Shown: positions 1 through 13,600 of the stretch, piece by piece
Numbering within the stretch: the stretch's first letter is position 1
How the letters are laid out: each line of letters opens with the position of its first letter
Source of the DNA: Apricaphanius iberus
Lineage: Eukaryota > Chordata > Actinopteri > Cyprinodontiformes > Aphaniidae
Direction of reading: 5' to 3'
DNA: 64,000 nucleotides
Assembly: GCA_028564705.1 (NCBI GenBank)
Contig: JAPXFQ010000189.1
Span: 2,755,501-2,819,500, forward strand
Program-made: the position numbers and the translations under genes
Notes under the pieces: generated by a model
Seen by the model: only the letters and a program-made list of their open reading frames with translations
Told to the model about the DNA's origin: nothing
Database searches by the model: none

Positions 1-1281
1 AGTCAGGAGACCTGCATTCCTGGAGGCCCTTGATGTGGTCCTCAAGTGTTAGCGTTAGTGTGAGTTCTTTAAGCAAATGAGATAAGAGATTAGCTGTCAG
101 TCTGGTTTAGATTACATTGATGCCGCTGCCACATCAACCCATCATACACAAACTCCCCAACTGAATAAGTCACCCTTCATTAAGTTCTTATGCAAGAGGA
201 AAATTGTCAAGATGATGGGTGATCAAGATGAAAGAAAGTTCTTAGGTTTAAGCCCAAAACCCAAAAAACTCTCCAATCTAGTATAAATCTGAGTTTGAAT
301 CCTTGTATAGTCTTCTATCCTTTTATACTCCTCCCCCCAAATATAATTAAATAATACCTATTATACTATAAACTCTTCTTCAAACATGTAATTATATTCA
401 GATTTGGCCAAAATCCTCAGTTCAACCCAAAAATTAAATGATCTCCCAATAACAATCCAATCCCCCGCTTTCTTGAAGACATTAAAGCCCTGTTCATGAT
501 TGCTATCAGCTGTGGAGATAAAAAATTAAACACAACAAACAGATGTTATTCTTCTGCTCCTCCTGTACCTGTGGAAATAATTGGATAAAACAACATTTTA
601 CACATACTACCACTGCTACTGCTACTGATAATAATATTTATTAATGCTGTTTGCCCTCCTCCTTATTCCTTATCATTAAGATGCCACAACTCTTTAACTA
701 TTTAAACTACAGCCTTAAACCTCAACACTTTTGTTATCTAGTGATCATCCTATGTGTAATTTTGAGGTGATGCATTGCTAAACCCATTTTCAATCTGCCA
801 TCACTTGGAAATATTGTGCATGATCCAAATATTCAAGAGTGCTTTTATGATCTGTGAAGTGTGGGTTCTCAAAGATCTTTTCATTACCCAACAAACTGCA
901 TGCAGATGGGCTCTGTTATCTAATTGGGTTACCGCTTAGGCAAGTTTTTTTTTTTTTCGCACTGGCTTTATGTTTTCGGGTATTGGTAAAATGTTGGACT
1001 TTTTAGCTCTTGTGGCATGGTGTTGGGTTGTAAAGGTAGGCAAACTGTCAGATTTGCTACAGTCTGTTGTCCTTCTGTGGTTTTCAGTTCAATGTTTTCT
1101 GGAGTCTTGTGTATTTATACTCCTTATTAAAATACGTTTTTGTTGTGATCCTTGGTTAAGCTTGATTTTGTTATTTTTTCGGTAGAAATGCAAATCATTT
1201 TTAGCCTTAACAGTGTGTTGTATAAGAAAATATTGTGTGGTGCAACCTTATAAGCATTTATTTTAACTGAATGGTATACAG
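1..1281. other. No gene recognised; presumed dlg5 intron
   Basis: I see no exon that I can assign here. The stretch is AT-rich with scattered stops in all frames. It precedes the first recognisable dlg5 exon by about 1.5 kb and is most simply an intron of that gene. A short open frame at 970-1185 has a low-complexity hydrophobic translation and no splice or family signal. Confidence 0.5.
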
Positions 1282-1469
1282 CAGGGGTGGGGAACCGTAG
1301 CCCTCATCCTGCAAGGTTTCGATGTTTCCCTGCGCAAACACACCTGTATAAAATGAACTAGTAATTGTGCAAAACTTCATTGGCTGTTGGATCCATTTGA
1401 TTTGAGTCAGGCGTGTTGAAGCAGGGTTGCGTGAATGCAGCCCTCGAGGACCAGGGTTCCCCTCCCCTG
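1282..1469. mobile_element. hAT-type MITE just upstream of a dlg5 exon
   Basis: A 188 bp non-autonomous element begins caggggtggggaac and ends with the imperfect inverted copy cccctcccctg. It is bounded by a perfect 8 bp direct repeat, gtatacag, at 1274-1281 and 1470-1477. An 8 bp duplication and a CAGGG-type terminus are the hallmarks of hAT transposons. It has no coding capacity. Its right end lies 41 nt from the acceptor of the following exon. Confidence 0.85.
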
Positions 1470-1510
1470 GTATACAGGTTAGTGACTTTTTCCGCCTCCT
1501 TCTTTTTAAG

Positions 1511-1673
1511 GCCTTTTTTGGGGGAGCCACGCAATTTGACTGTACAAAGAGGAGCAGAACCACTTGGAATCTCGATTGTGAGTGGAGAAAATGGAGGAGT
1601 ATTTGTCTCCAAAGTAACACCAGGGAGCATCGCTCATAAGGCCCGTTTAGAGTATGGAGACCAACTGCTGGAG
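1511..1673 (+). CDS. dlg5: dlg5 exon: first half of the penultimate PDZ
   Basis: The acceptor is tctttttaag after a pyrimidine-rich stretch, and the donor is GAG/gttagg. The exon enters with one base to complete a codon and ends on a full codon. It encodes EPRNLTVQRGAEPLGISIVS and continues to GDQLLE, which includes the GLGF-equivalent loop PLGISI. A few residues at the very start (PFLG) are poorly conserved. A second AG at 1525-1526 could also serve as acceptor but would shift the phase. Confidence 0.88.
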
Positions 1674-4600
1674 GTTAGGCACCCACCACGCTTCAGCTGC
1701 GCTTTAAGTTCAGTTTTCTTTCATGGTGTCTAATAAATCAAATTTGTTTGCAGTTTAATGGAATCAACCTTCGCAATGCCAATGAGCAGCAGGCACGGCT
1801 GGTGATCGGACAACAATGTGATCGAGTCACCATTCTGGCTCAATATAATCCTCACATGTTTCAGCTGGGGAATCACTCTCGATCAGGGTACGCTCATTCT
1901 TTGTGTTTTCTGTTATTTTTAGAGAATAAAGCTGTACCGGGGCTGTTACTTAAAAACTGTAACAGCTGACAGATTATCACTGCATGCATTGCTGACCAAA
2001 GGTTTGGACACACCTCATTCAATGAGTTTTCTTTCTTTTCATGACTACATTCTCAATTAAGGGCATCAAAATTATGAATGAACACATGATGTATGGAATT
2101 ACTGTATGTACTTAAACAAAAAGGGTGAAATAAATGAATACGTGTCTTCAAAGTAGCCACCCTTTGCTCTGATTACTGCTTTGAGTTCTCTTGAGCTTCA
2201 AGAGGTAGTCACCCGTAATGGTTTTCCAACAGTCTTAAAGGAGTTTCCAGAGATGCTTAGTACTTGTTGGCCCTTTTGCCTTCACTCTGCGGTTCAGCTC
2301 ACCCCAAATCATCTCGATTGGGTTCAGGTCCGGTGACTTTTGAGGCCATGTTATTTCACACATTTTTTGTGCTACACAATTTCATATGTGTTCATTCATA
2401 GTGTTGATGTCTTCAGTGAGAATCTTCAATGGAAATAGTCATGAAAATAAAGAAAACACACTGAATGAGAAGGTGTGTTCAAACTTTTGGTCTATAATGT
2501 TTGTGTGTGTATATGTATATATATATATATATATAATCTGTTGCCAGTAAGAAGTTTATGTCTTAATACTGGTTGATTGTTTCTCTTAAATGTCAGTTAA
2601 TATAAAATTGTTGGCTCTGAAATGTTCAGTAAGAGTGAATTCAGGGCTATACCCTAGGCTTAATGGTAGCCTGCTTTAGCTTTTCCAAAACCAGTTTTGA
2701 TATGTAAATAGGATCAATATAATTTTGGAAGACCCAATTATTCCCAAACTACAACACAAGATGTTGCCCTCAAATGAAAGGCAATTGACTAGGTTATTCA
2801 GGAACAAGAAATTAACAAGCCTCAAGCCTGAAATGTACTGGAAACTACTGAAAAAAAATCACTGAACAGTTAAACATCGGCATTAACTAAGAATGTTTTT
2901 ACCCTGCTTCACACATGATCCATTCAAATTCCTTTCGTAGGAAAGTGGATTGAGGTTAGGTGGACTCTTTTGGGTGTCTGAGTAGGTCAACAATTGTAAT
3001 TTCTATATCAAAGATGATTTACAATGGCTAAGCTTCTGACATGACCCCAACCTTAACCTCAATGATAATTTGTGAATAGTTTTGTTTAGTTTTTGTGTAA
3101 ACCAACAAATCTAAATGAACCTTGCCATTTCTGACAAGGAAAATGGTCAAATATCCAATCAGAATTATGCCTGAAGCTTGTTGATGGACATAAATGGTCT
3201 TTTCTCTGCATCTCCCAGGACATTTGACTAAATATTAGTTTTATTGGCATCATTTTGAGTCGGGATGTATAGTTTAGACCATGTGCAGATTAAATAAATT
3301 TGCCAATGAATTCAAACTCATCTACTCAAATCCTGTTTATAGAAACCATTGAAGTCCTATGTTTTATAATCATACTGTTATAAAAAATTTTTTTTAGATT
3401 CATATTGAAGGACAAAAATTAATTCTTTACCAGCACTCCATATAATAGATTGTAAATCTCAAAAAACAACCACAGAGTAAATATTCAAGCAGCTTGTGTG
3501 ATTTAGCAGAGTCAAAAAGATGTCACTGTTCTGATTTCTCTTAGTTCTCAAATGGAGTCTGCCAGCAACCATCTGACTCCCAGCGTAGCGACCAGGCAGG
3601 ACAGTCCCTCCGCCGTCGACACACTGAGCGAACCAGACGAGGGCACAATGACTCCTCCATCCAGACAGACAACTCCTGCCACAAGTCCACACAACTCTTT
3701 CAGGTCGTGACCTAGTTTCATTCACTCTGTTTATGAATATTTAAGCACACTTGTTTTCCAGACTGTGGCTCAAAATATTTGTTAATTTGTATGTTTCAAT
3801 CTTGAAGAAGTTGGTTTCAGAAAGCTATTTGAAAAATGACTGATCTGCATTGTAAATCATTGGAACGGGTCACAGTAATTTTATGTTTTATGCTTTCCTG
3901 ATGTTCTGTTTGTAATATGACCTTTGCCTTTTGAAAATGTTCATTTTTACTTTATTACATTTTTAAACAGAGTTAACCAGCCATTTTTGGTTCCAATTGA
4001 TTTAAATGAGGGTTTAATTTCAGGCTTCCAGGCTCAGTGTTACTGCGGGCTGCAGAGCCTCGCATGGTGAGGCTGAAGAGGACGGATGCAGAGTTGGGTG
4101 TGCAGATTTGTGGCGGAAACGTTTGTGGCATATTTGTGGAAATGCTGGATGATGAAAGCCCGGCAAAGATTCCTGATGGGTTGCTTCCTGGAGACCTAAT
4201 ATTGGAGGTAAACCTGGGTTTATCATATTTTTTAATGTGTAAAGAATCAGATTTACTGTAAAAATGTCCTGGTTAGTCAGAGTTATACATTACTGGATGC
4301 TATTCAGCTGTATGTGTGTTGCTGGAAAAAAGCATCCTGCGTTGTCTAGACATTCAAGTTCTCTGTCCTTGGTGTAGCTGTCTCTGTTCTGCACTCTTTC
4401 GTGGGTTTTACTGTAAATTTTATTTTTCTGTGTCCTTGGCAAAACTGTTTCCTATTTGTTAGCTATACAATTACTTTCTTTCAGTACAATGGTGTCAGCA
4501 TGAAGAATAAAACTAAAGAAGATGCCTACCTGGAAATGTTGAAACCAGCCGATCAAGTCATGTTCAAGGTCCAGAACTGTTTGGACAGCCTGGCTGTCAT

Positions 4601-7600
4601 TAAAGAATCTCAAGGAGATGGCTTTTTTATCAGGTGCGCAATTGAATGGTTTTTCAGTTCTGTTCTCTAAATGAATAAAAGTTAAGCTTGTAAAATAAAA
4701 AAAAGAGTGCTATTAGAAAATGAGAGCAGTGGGATTCTACAATTAAATTTTAATCTTATTAACTTGTCTCAGACAGACTGTGTTGTTCAGACTCATATGT
4801 TCTTCTGTTGGTACTTTTTTTACTCTCTAAAGGCGGCACATTAATATTGCTGGTTTTATTTTGTCAGAGCACTTTATGAGCGGGTTGCAGAAGTAGAACA
4901 GGAGCTGAGCTTCAAGAGAGATGACATCCTGTATGTGGAAGACACCCTACCAAATGGTAACTTTGGCTTCTGGATGGGCTGGCAGCTTGATGAGAATGCA
5001 CAGAGGCTGAAGAAGGGACAAATCCCAAGCAAATACATGTAAGTCTAACCTATTAAATAGGGCTAAACAATTGATTGCATATGCAATAATTTCACATTAT
5101 GACAAAATCAGATTTTCTAATTGCAAAGGCTGCAATTTGTTTGTTCATGAGATCTGGAAAAGTCACATGACTTGTGAGCAGCTCCAACAATGCAGGGAAC
5201 GAAGGAAATACTGTGCTTTAACCTGTCATGAAATTGTCTACATGGGTCTTTGGTACCAAAAAATTTATATTGGCTATAAAAATTATGATGCTGCTCAACA
5301 CCAGGTATTATACTACTTATTATGTTGCTACCTTACCATTTACACTACAAACGTTTATCAACACCTAAAAAACATGACACCATCATATGAGAGTTGCATG
5401 GCTAAAATGCCAGCAATCTGACCCCAGGAGGGCCTGATTGACTCAAATTATATGGATATACGCTGATCACGACTTGATAAAATTCTCCGGCTCCAAGTAG
5501 CTCGCAGCGCTCGTTCCAATCAGACTGTTAGCTCAAATCAGACGAAACAACTCGCTTTACATACTGCTAAGTGGAGGACAATAAATTATCATGTAGTAAC
5601 TCAGTAGCAAAGAGAGAGACCATGGCACCAAATACCTGTCTGCCTGCGGCGTGTGGCGTCATGAAGACTCTAGCCTCGGTGGTGGAGCCCTGCTGTGGCC
5701 AGTAGCACGTCGGAGTCCGGTCTTGTTTGTAATACTGTCTAAACTAGGTGGTAAACTGCGCCTAACCATAAATACCGTCCACATTTTGTCTCATGTTACT
5801 GATTTTAGTAAACAGAGACAGTGTAAGAGTAGTTCTGCAGTTACCCATTTAGAGGAAATAAACTTGCATATCATTAATGTTACTGGCAAGCCCCCCACAT
5901 CTTGTTGAGTCTCCACGCCCACTTAAACACTGAACTGGCCTAAACTGACTCAGACGGCAATCTTTCATACCAGACAACACAGAATAATTTATAAAAACAC
6001 CAGCAAAGGAGAACTTTAACAGTCTATTATTCTAGCCAGCAGTTTCATAATTGAATCTTCTTTTATATTTAGAGTTTGCCCCATTAATACACTTAGGGCT
6101 GTTTTTGGAAAATTTTAAAACAAAAATTCTAAATATGCAATTTATACTCTAATTAGTCCATACACTTCTCACTCCCGGACATGTTTCTGGATGCATTTAA
6201 GTTCATCTGCCCATGCTGCTGTGTCTCTCAGGATGGATCAAGAGTTTTACAGAAGGCAGGGCCTGGCTGATATGAAGGATGAGAATGGAACCAGTAAGTC
6301 CATGTCTGCTGCTGCTCGGAGGTCGTTTTTTCGTCGGAGGGTGAAGCACAAACGCAGCGGGTCTAAGGATGGGAAGGACCTGATGGCTCTTGACACCATA
6401 AGCACAGACTCTTTGCCCATCCCAGATGGTGAGAATTTTTTTTTTTTTCTGATTCAGCCTCACTGCTGATTTAAAATCTGGCCATGACAAAATCATTGAC
6501 CAGTTTAACCTGTGTTATGTCACAGTTCCTCGTAGAACTATTAGACACCGATGGTCTTTGCGATTGTCATGTGATAAAATGTAAACTTGAAATTTACTGG
6601 AATTTTATGTAATAGACCAGCACAAAGTAGCTAATTACTGTGAAATATCTGGTTTTCAGATTTTTTTTTTACAGATGCATTATGGAAGTTGTGGAATGTA
6701 TTTGTGTTTTGTCTTCTTTTACTCTAATACATCTAAACCATCTAAACAAAAAAGTAACTGATTGGCATTAGAGGTCATCTTATTTGTGAACAAGGTCCAT
6801 GTGGGTAGAAGATAATTACTATGATAAACCTAGCAGAGCCTTGACTCAGAGGTTTGTTCGAGAAAATTATTTGTGCATTATGTAGACTAAGGAATGAAGC
6901 AAACAGGTCAAGGATGAAGATGTGGAGATGTTTAAAGTAGATTTAGACTTCAGAAAAAAACATCCAAACAATTCAGCAAAGATATGACTGTCCAACTAAA
7001 CTGACCTGTGGAAGAAGGTAATCTGTTCAGAAGAGACCAAAATTACATTTGCCGAATGTTATTTAAGTTAGTCAGACTCAACTTAACTACTCAAAGTCCA
7101 GCTCCGGAATCCAATTGATAATCTGTTGCAAGACTTAAAAATTGCTCTGTACAGATGTTCTCCATTCAACCTGACTGAGCTTCAGCTATCTTAAAAGTCA
7201 TAAAATCTATTCTCTAGATGCATAAAACTGCTTCTTGAATCAGTGGGAAAGTTGCAATATTTGACCCACATATGATGAATACAAAGGCATGCCACACTTA
7301 TTCTTTTTATATAATTTTATTTGCCAAAATATACATGTATTGTATTTTTACTTCAGCTATATGCTATATGTCATATTGGTCTTTCACATCAATTTCTGAA
7401 AAAAACAAATACAATTTTTCATTGTGATGTAACAAGAAGTTCAGTTTGGTATTGTCAAAAAAAAAAGAGTATAAAAATGCCTAAAAAATTGTGTATTCTT
7501 TTTCCTTCAAAAGCTAAAATAATGGTTATCTTAACACATTTCTCTGTGTACCTACGTCTCTGGGTCTTTATTGCTTTAATGCTTGGGAAGCTGTGAAGCA

Positions 7601-10600
7601 GGATAGTACTAAAGAAGTAAATCTAACTCTTAAGATTTTTCCTGGTTAAAGTTATTTATACCTGTGGTCATCAGCTAAAAATGGATCAGAGTCGAGTAAA
7701 TTTCTATCTGTCCTTCTCAGATGGAATGACCCTGATGTACCAGCGGGTTCAGAAGGTGGACTGTTCATCCCCCAGACCGTTGCTGATCTTAGGTCCGTTA
7801 GTAGAGGCCTGTAAAGACCTACTGGTGACAGAGGCTCCTGCCAACTTCTGCCGCTGCCTGCCTGGTGAGTATGATAGCCAGAGATATTTCACATAAAGAT
7901 GAGTAACTTGGAACATAAATATTGTATTAAAGCCAGAAAATGACTAGTTAAGAGAAATAAGTTGCTGGATGTATTTTGTTTTTTTCCAATCTAGAAATCA
8001 TGAAAGCTTCCCAGCAGGCAATAGAGCGAGGAGTAAAGGATTGTGTGTTCATCGATTACAAACGAAGAAGTGGCCATTTTGATGTGACGACTGTTGCATC
8101 AATAAAGGAGATCATAGAGATGGTAAATTATTCTGCTGCATGCCCTCAGTTGGCATCTTTGGATCCAAATTTGAAGTGAAGGCTGTCCTTTAAAAGTAGA
8201 GTTTTGTGTGGTGGCCCTTGTTGGTAACTGTACTTCACTCATGTATCTACAACCATGTCATGGTGGTTGAACAGCAAAGCACTTTTTTAGAATCAGACAC
8301 TCTGATTTGGAACCTCATTATTTACAGTTTCAAAATGTGAGGAAACTTTCCAAATTTTTTGTTTCGTATCACATGTTTTGTTTTACACAATGCCTTGCAG
8401 AAGTATTCACACCCCTTAATCTTTTTCCCCTTTTGTCATTTTACAGACACAAACTCAATTTAACTTGGATTTTAAGATACAGAAAAACACAAAGCGGTGC
8501 ACATTCAGGGTTTTTCCTGGCTCAAATTGAGGCAGAGCTGATACCATCCTGACCATACGCCAACACATGCATGAATTCTGTGCATTCAGCTGACTCACTG
8601 TTTTTAAAGGAAACATATTTTTTAAGTGTTCTAATAAGAATATGACAATTATCATGTTAAAGTATTATTTTATTAAAACAATATACATACAAAAATAAGG
8701 CGCAAAGTTTTAATTGAAAGTGCATTAAGTTGTAGGGATTTATCCACACATCTGGCAGCCAGACATTAACCATTATTATTAGCTTTAATTATTTAATTAA
8801 CTATTCAAAGACTATTATTCTATTTCACATTTCATCACAACAAGCACTGAAGGTATAAACAGGTGTTGAAAATCACATCTTTATTCAATTAATAACAGTT
8901 GAAAACTAAAGGATTATGTGATGTTTCTCAAATGGCAGACATTAAAAATCCACATATAGCACAAGGATAGCAAATTTAGAGATAGTGAGAATAATATGCA
9001 TTCAGCGCAAAGATGGAGAGATTTTTAGAAATACTCTCCACACAATGGAAAGTGGGAGTCAACCAAAATTTTTTCACCCATCCACAGTTAAAAAACAAAC
9101 AAAAAAACAAACAACTTCTGCCAGAAAATGACATTTAGATTATGTATTTTTCCATCTTGAAACGGTACCTGCAACATTGCAGAACATTTTTTGAGCTGAA
9201 AGGAGTAAAAATCTTGAAAGTAGCATCTGCGCAGAAAGAAAACATGACAGTGTGCGCGGTAGTAGAGAGGAGTATTTACTGTTGAAATACACATATTTGT
9301 TAATCTACTCTTCCCATTTAATAAATTTATTTTCTCTTCCTTTCCAAGTGAATTAGTCAGGAGGAAAGCTTTTTTCTAAAAAAAAGAGGAAAGCTCTCTA
9401 TATTATTTGTACAATCTGTTTAGAGCCACAAATACTTGTAATCTGCAGTATTTTATTTAGAAAAATTACCTATAGTTTTGCAAATGACTGGATCAGTCGT
9501 AGCTCTCGCAAAAAAGTAGGTCAGACGCCAAAACGATCACTTCAAGGCGCTCCGCGGCTGTTATGAACCAGACTTTAGGTTTGGCGGAGACAAACTCGTC
9601 ATAAAAAGTGTCCTGTCCTGCATTCTTACCATGATTCTGACCCTCTTCTTGTCCAAACCCCCACTTAAAATGGATGACTGTTTCTTGGCAGCATCGCAGT
9701 CTGACCATTCCCTAACCTAATTCCACTTAAAGGGGACATATCAGATATCAAATATAAAATTTGACTTTTTTAATCTTTTGGTGTTACCTTTTGGGTCTCT
9801 GCTGCCTCTGCAAACATTCCGAACATAAATGATAACCTTCTGGATAAATTATATATATATATTTTTTTTTTGCAAAATCAAGTTTTTGCTGTCAGAAGTC
9901 TAACCACCCGGTGCTCACTGGTCAAACTCTGCCCAGCAAATTCAAATTAAATGCCACTTTCATGTATTGCAAACCAGCAGCATAGTAACTAGATGTGTGG
10001 GTGTGGTCAGGAATCTTAATTTGTATAAATCTGACAGAGCCCTCTAAACATCTCAGTCTAAAAGGGATTGAATTGAGCTGGTGATGCGAGAGTGATTTTG
10101 TGTAAAGAACTTTATTAGCATGTTTTGTATAAACCTATTATAACTTGTTTTAAAAGAGGCATAATTTTCCCCCTATAAATTCCCCTCTGATCTATTTTTC
10201 TGTTTATTGGTTGCTTATGATGATGTTTGTTTAATAATATTCTCTAAAAAAACTTCTGAGAACTTCACAGAATAACTGTATTTATACTGGATTTTATTTA
10301 GAGGAGTCACAGTAGAAGGGGCTGAATGCACACCAAACTTTGAAAACTCATTTTCCTCCAGTCATGCTCCCATTTCTGGCGTTATCTTAAAAAAATCCTA
10401 ATAAATTACGCTTTTGTTTTTGTAACATGACAAAATGTAAAATGGTTCAAATGGAAGGTACTTTTGTAAACTAAGTTTGTATTTGTTCTATTTCTGTCAA
10501 ATTTGAAATGAATGGTCCAGTTTAGCTAAACCTTTGATATCTTACTTTCCACCCCCCCCCCCCCCCATTTCTCATGCAGTTCTTTGCTGTCATTCTTTCA

Positions 10601-13600
10601 TAGGACTGTCACTGTTTACTTGACATTGCTCCTCACGCCATCGAACGTCTTCACAGCGTTCACATCTACCCAATCGTCATATTCATTCGCTACAAAAATG
10701 CCAAGCAGATAAAGTGAGTAATCCCATTGCTCCGGAAACATGTTTTGTCCACTTTTCATTTTCTTGCCTGTAGATATATCAGTGCCTTATCCAGCTTGAT
10801 TTGTGTTTGTCTTGCAGTTCCTGTTCACTCGTTTGTAATTTAAGTTCAAATCCTGAATGATGTTCTCTCTGAACTCATTGTACATTTTTCATTCATGGTG
10901 AAAAAGCTTGCTTATGCATTCAGGCAATAATCTGCATTTTATTCCTGCTTTGGTTTAAATAAGGGATGCACCAATACCGATACTGGTATCGGAGCCGATA
11001 CCGATCTTATGTACTGTATTGGTATCTGTTGAAGTTAACCAATACCAGTAACCGATACATTAAATGTGGAAACTCTGCAATAATAACATGGAAAATGTTT
11101 ATTTTTCACTTAAAATTTTAGTTTTGTGTTAATTTTTAATCAATATTTTATGTTTTTATCTTAATTCATCATTTGTTGTAACAAGCAGAGAAGAAAAATA
11201 AAACATGTCTTCTAATTCATTAAATTTTTTTATGTGGTAAAAGTATTGATACTCTGTATCGGCAGGTACTAAGATCAAAGTATCGGTATCGTATCGGTTC
11301 GAAAAAAGGGGTATCATCCGTAGGTTAAATTAAGGCAATTTTGGTTATTCTCTAAATTTATGCACACAATCGATACGAAAAAAGCATGTTTTCACAAGTC
11401 TGACTTAATTTATATCCATATCCATACTATCTTGAGTTTTGTATTGACTTCCAAATATCAAATAAACTTTTTCATATTTCTTCATATCCATAAACTTAAT
11501 TTATGTTATGTAGCTTTAATGTATAAAAATATTAATATTACCTTATTGTGAAGTGGAGGAAAATTATACTTTTTCACATTTTTGTATTTAGAAAAATGAT
11601 TTTTAAAGAATAAATAATTTGAAGGATGTTTCAATTACCTGCCACTTCTGTACACTTTGAGATGTGATAAACAGACACAAATTGTTGAATTATTTTTATT
11701 TTATTTGTGGTGGTATATGATACATTGTATTTATGAAATAAAGAGAAGATAGTTGAAAAGTGCTTTATACCAAACGGATCCGTAGCCTGTTGTCTTTCAC
11801 CACCAGTTTTGGATTTGATCCGCTGTTGAGTCTCAAAGTCTCGTTTTTTTCCATTTTTGTAATCGCATGGGAAGATTAAATCTGCTAAACTCCCAGCATG
11901 TTATTTTTACGCACAAGTGCATAAGCACAGACACAAATGAGGACAAGCTCAGGTCTGACGCGATCATGCTTTCGAGGCCTCCCTCTCTCACATACACACA
12001 CTCACGGCTGTAAATATATGAGACTGTACAGCAGTTGAACGTGGCAGAGATTGATTCCTGCTAAGCCTTCAATGTCATCAGCTGAGTGCCAGCTGTCCTG
12101 GGAGGGGCCTCCTGGAACATGTGGTATGGGTGGCTGTAATTTTCATAGAAGTGTGGCCCCACCTGGACTGATGGATCAGCTGACAAAAGCTTGAAGTTTG
12201 ACCTTTATAGTCAAGGGGGGCAGCAGCAAAACATGCTAATAAAAAAACAACATGACCTCTTCAAAAGTGAATACATATAGAATTTAAAAGGGTTTTTGGA
12301 ATTTATGTCATGTAAATACATTTTTTTTTCTTTAGGGAAAAATGTTTTATTGGTTTTTGATTTGTAGAATTTCAGAAAAATGTTCAGTTTTTAATTTTAA
12401 AACGTTCTTCATGTGACTCCGGAAATTCCCATTAAGGTTTTCCAATATACCTAAGCGGTGCAGCATTTAGCTTCTCTGCACTTTTAATCTAGAACAAACT
12501 ACCAGAAAGCTAAAAAAAAAAGAAAGATGAAACATGGAGTTCCTTTAAATAAAGGTTATGAAGTATATTTGTTTAGAGTTGCTGTCAATTAATAACAAAT
12601 GGAACATCATTAATTGTCTGTTTTTCGTCTCATTACTTTCCTTTAATCTGGCACTGCAATGTAATGTTTTGCTTGTTTTATTTTTAATCATGTAGAAAAC
12701 TGACTTTACCTGTTTCTGAAACATTCTATACAAATAAGATTCCCTTGCCTTACTGGTCCAATCTACGAAACTGGCTTTTGTGAAAGAGTGGCAAGTAGAA
12801 CGTCATTGTTGAAAGAATGTCAGAAGTTTATTTTTGCATTGTGGAAGATGATTCTCTGGTCAGATGACCAAAAATTTAACTTCCTTGCCTACACTTAAAA
12901 TGCTCCATAATGCAAAACTTGACATCACCATGAACTAACAAACCCCACATTAAAACATGGTGATGGCAGCATCATGGTGTGGTTACTTCTGTTCAGCACA
13001 GACGGGGAAGGGATTTGATGAGAAGATTGTGTTAAATACAGTTAAATTTCCTTCAGGGAAAATTGTAGACATGTATCCTAAATGTATACAGAGTGGTTTC
13101 AAGTATTAATTTGGGACACTGAATACAAATTCAATATGCACCTTTTAGATGATCATTTGTAGCATTTTACATTCAGTTCACTTATGCTGTGCTTTGTGTT
13201 GCTTTATTACATAAAATCTTAAAATATGTTGGAATTTTAAATTATTATAAAGCAAAATGTTAGAAAAGTTCAAGGGTTAGGAGTATGTATTACTTTCAGG
13301 TGTTGTACAGTTTAAAACTTAACATATCTTCAAAATTATATAAAATAAAGTGGTAATTTTTAAGCAATAAAGACAGGAACAACATCTAACTTAGACCCTG
13401 TCCACACGTAGCCGGGTATCTCCCAAAACGGAGATATTTTTCTACGGTTTGGCCTGTTATCCACACGTAGCCGGAGGTTTTCGGCACCAAAAACGAAGCT
13501 TTTTAAAAACTCCGGCCAAAGTGGAGATTTGCGTTTTCTCCGTTTTCGGTATCTGCGTGTGGACGGTGAAAACGGAGTTTTAAGAGCCGTAACGCCTCTT

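Noticed and set aside
1..46. Possible end of an upstream dlg5 exon (frame reading PAFLEALDVVLK)
   Set aside because: No acceptable donor GT follows in the right place, and I cannot align the residues with confidence to DLG5.
1258..1639. Open frames of 70-120 codons on both strands
   Set aside because: They span the hAT MITE and the intron/exon border. Only the + strand part from 1511 has dlg5 homology and splice sites.
5071..5421. 116-codon frame on the + strand in a dlg5 intron
   Set aside because: No family resemblance, low-complexity AT-rich codons and no splice signals. It sits in repeat-like DNA.
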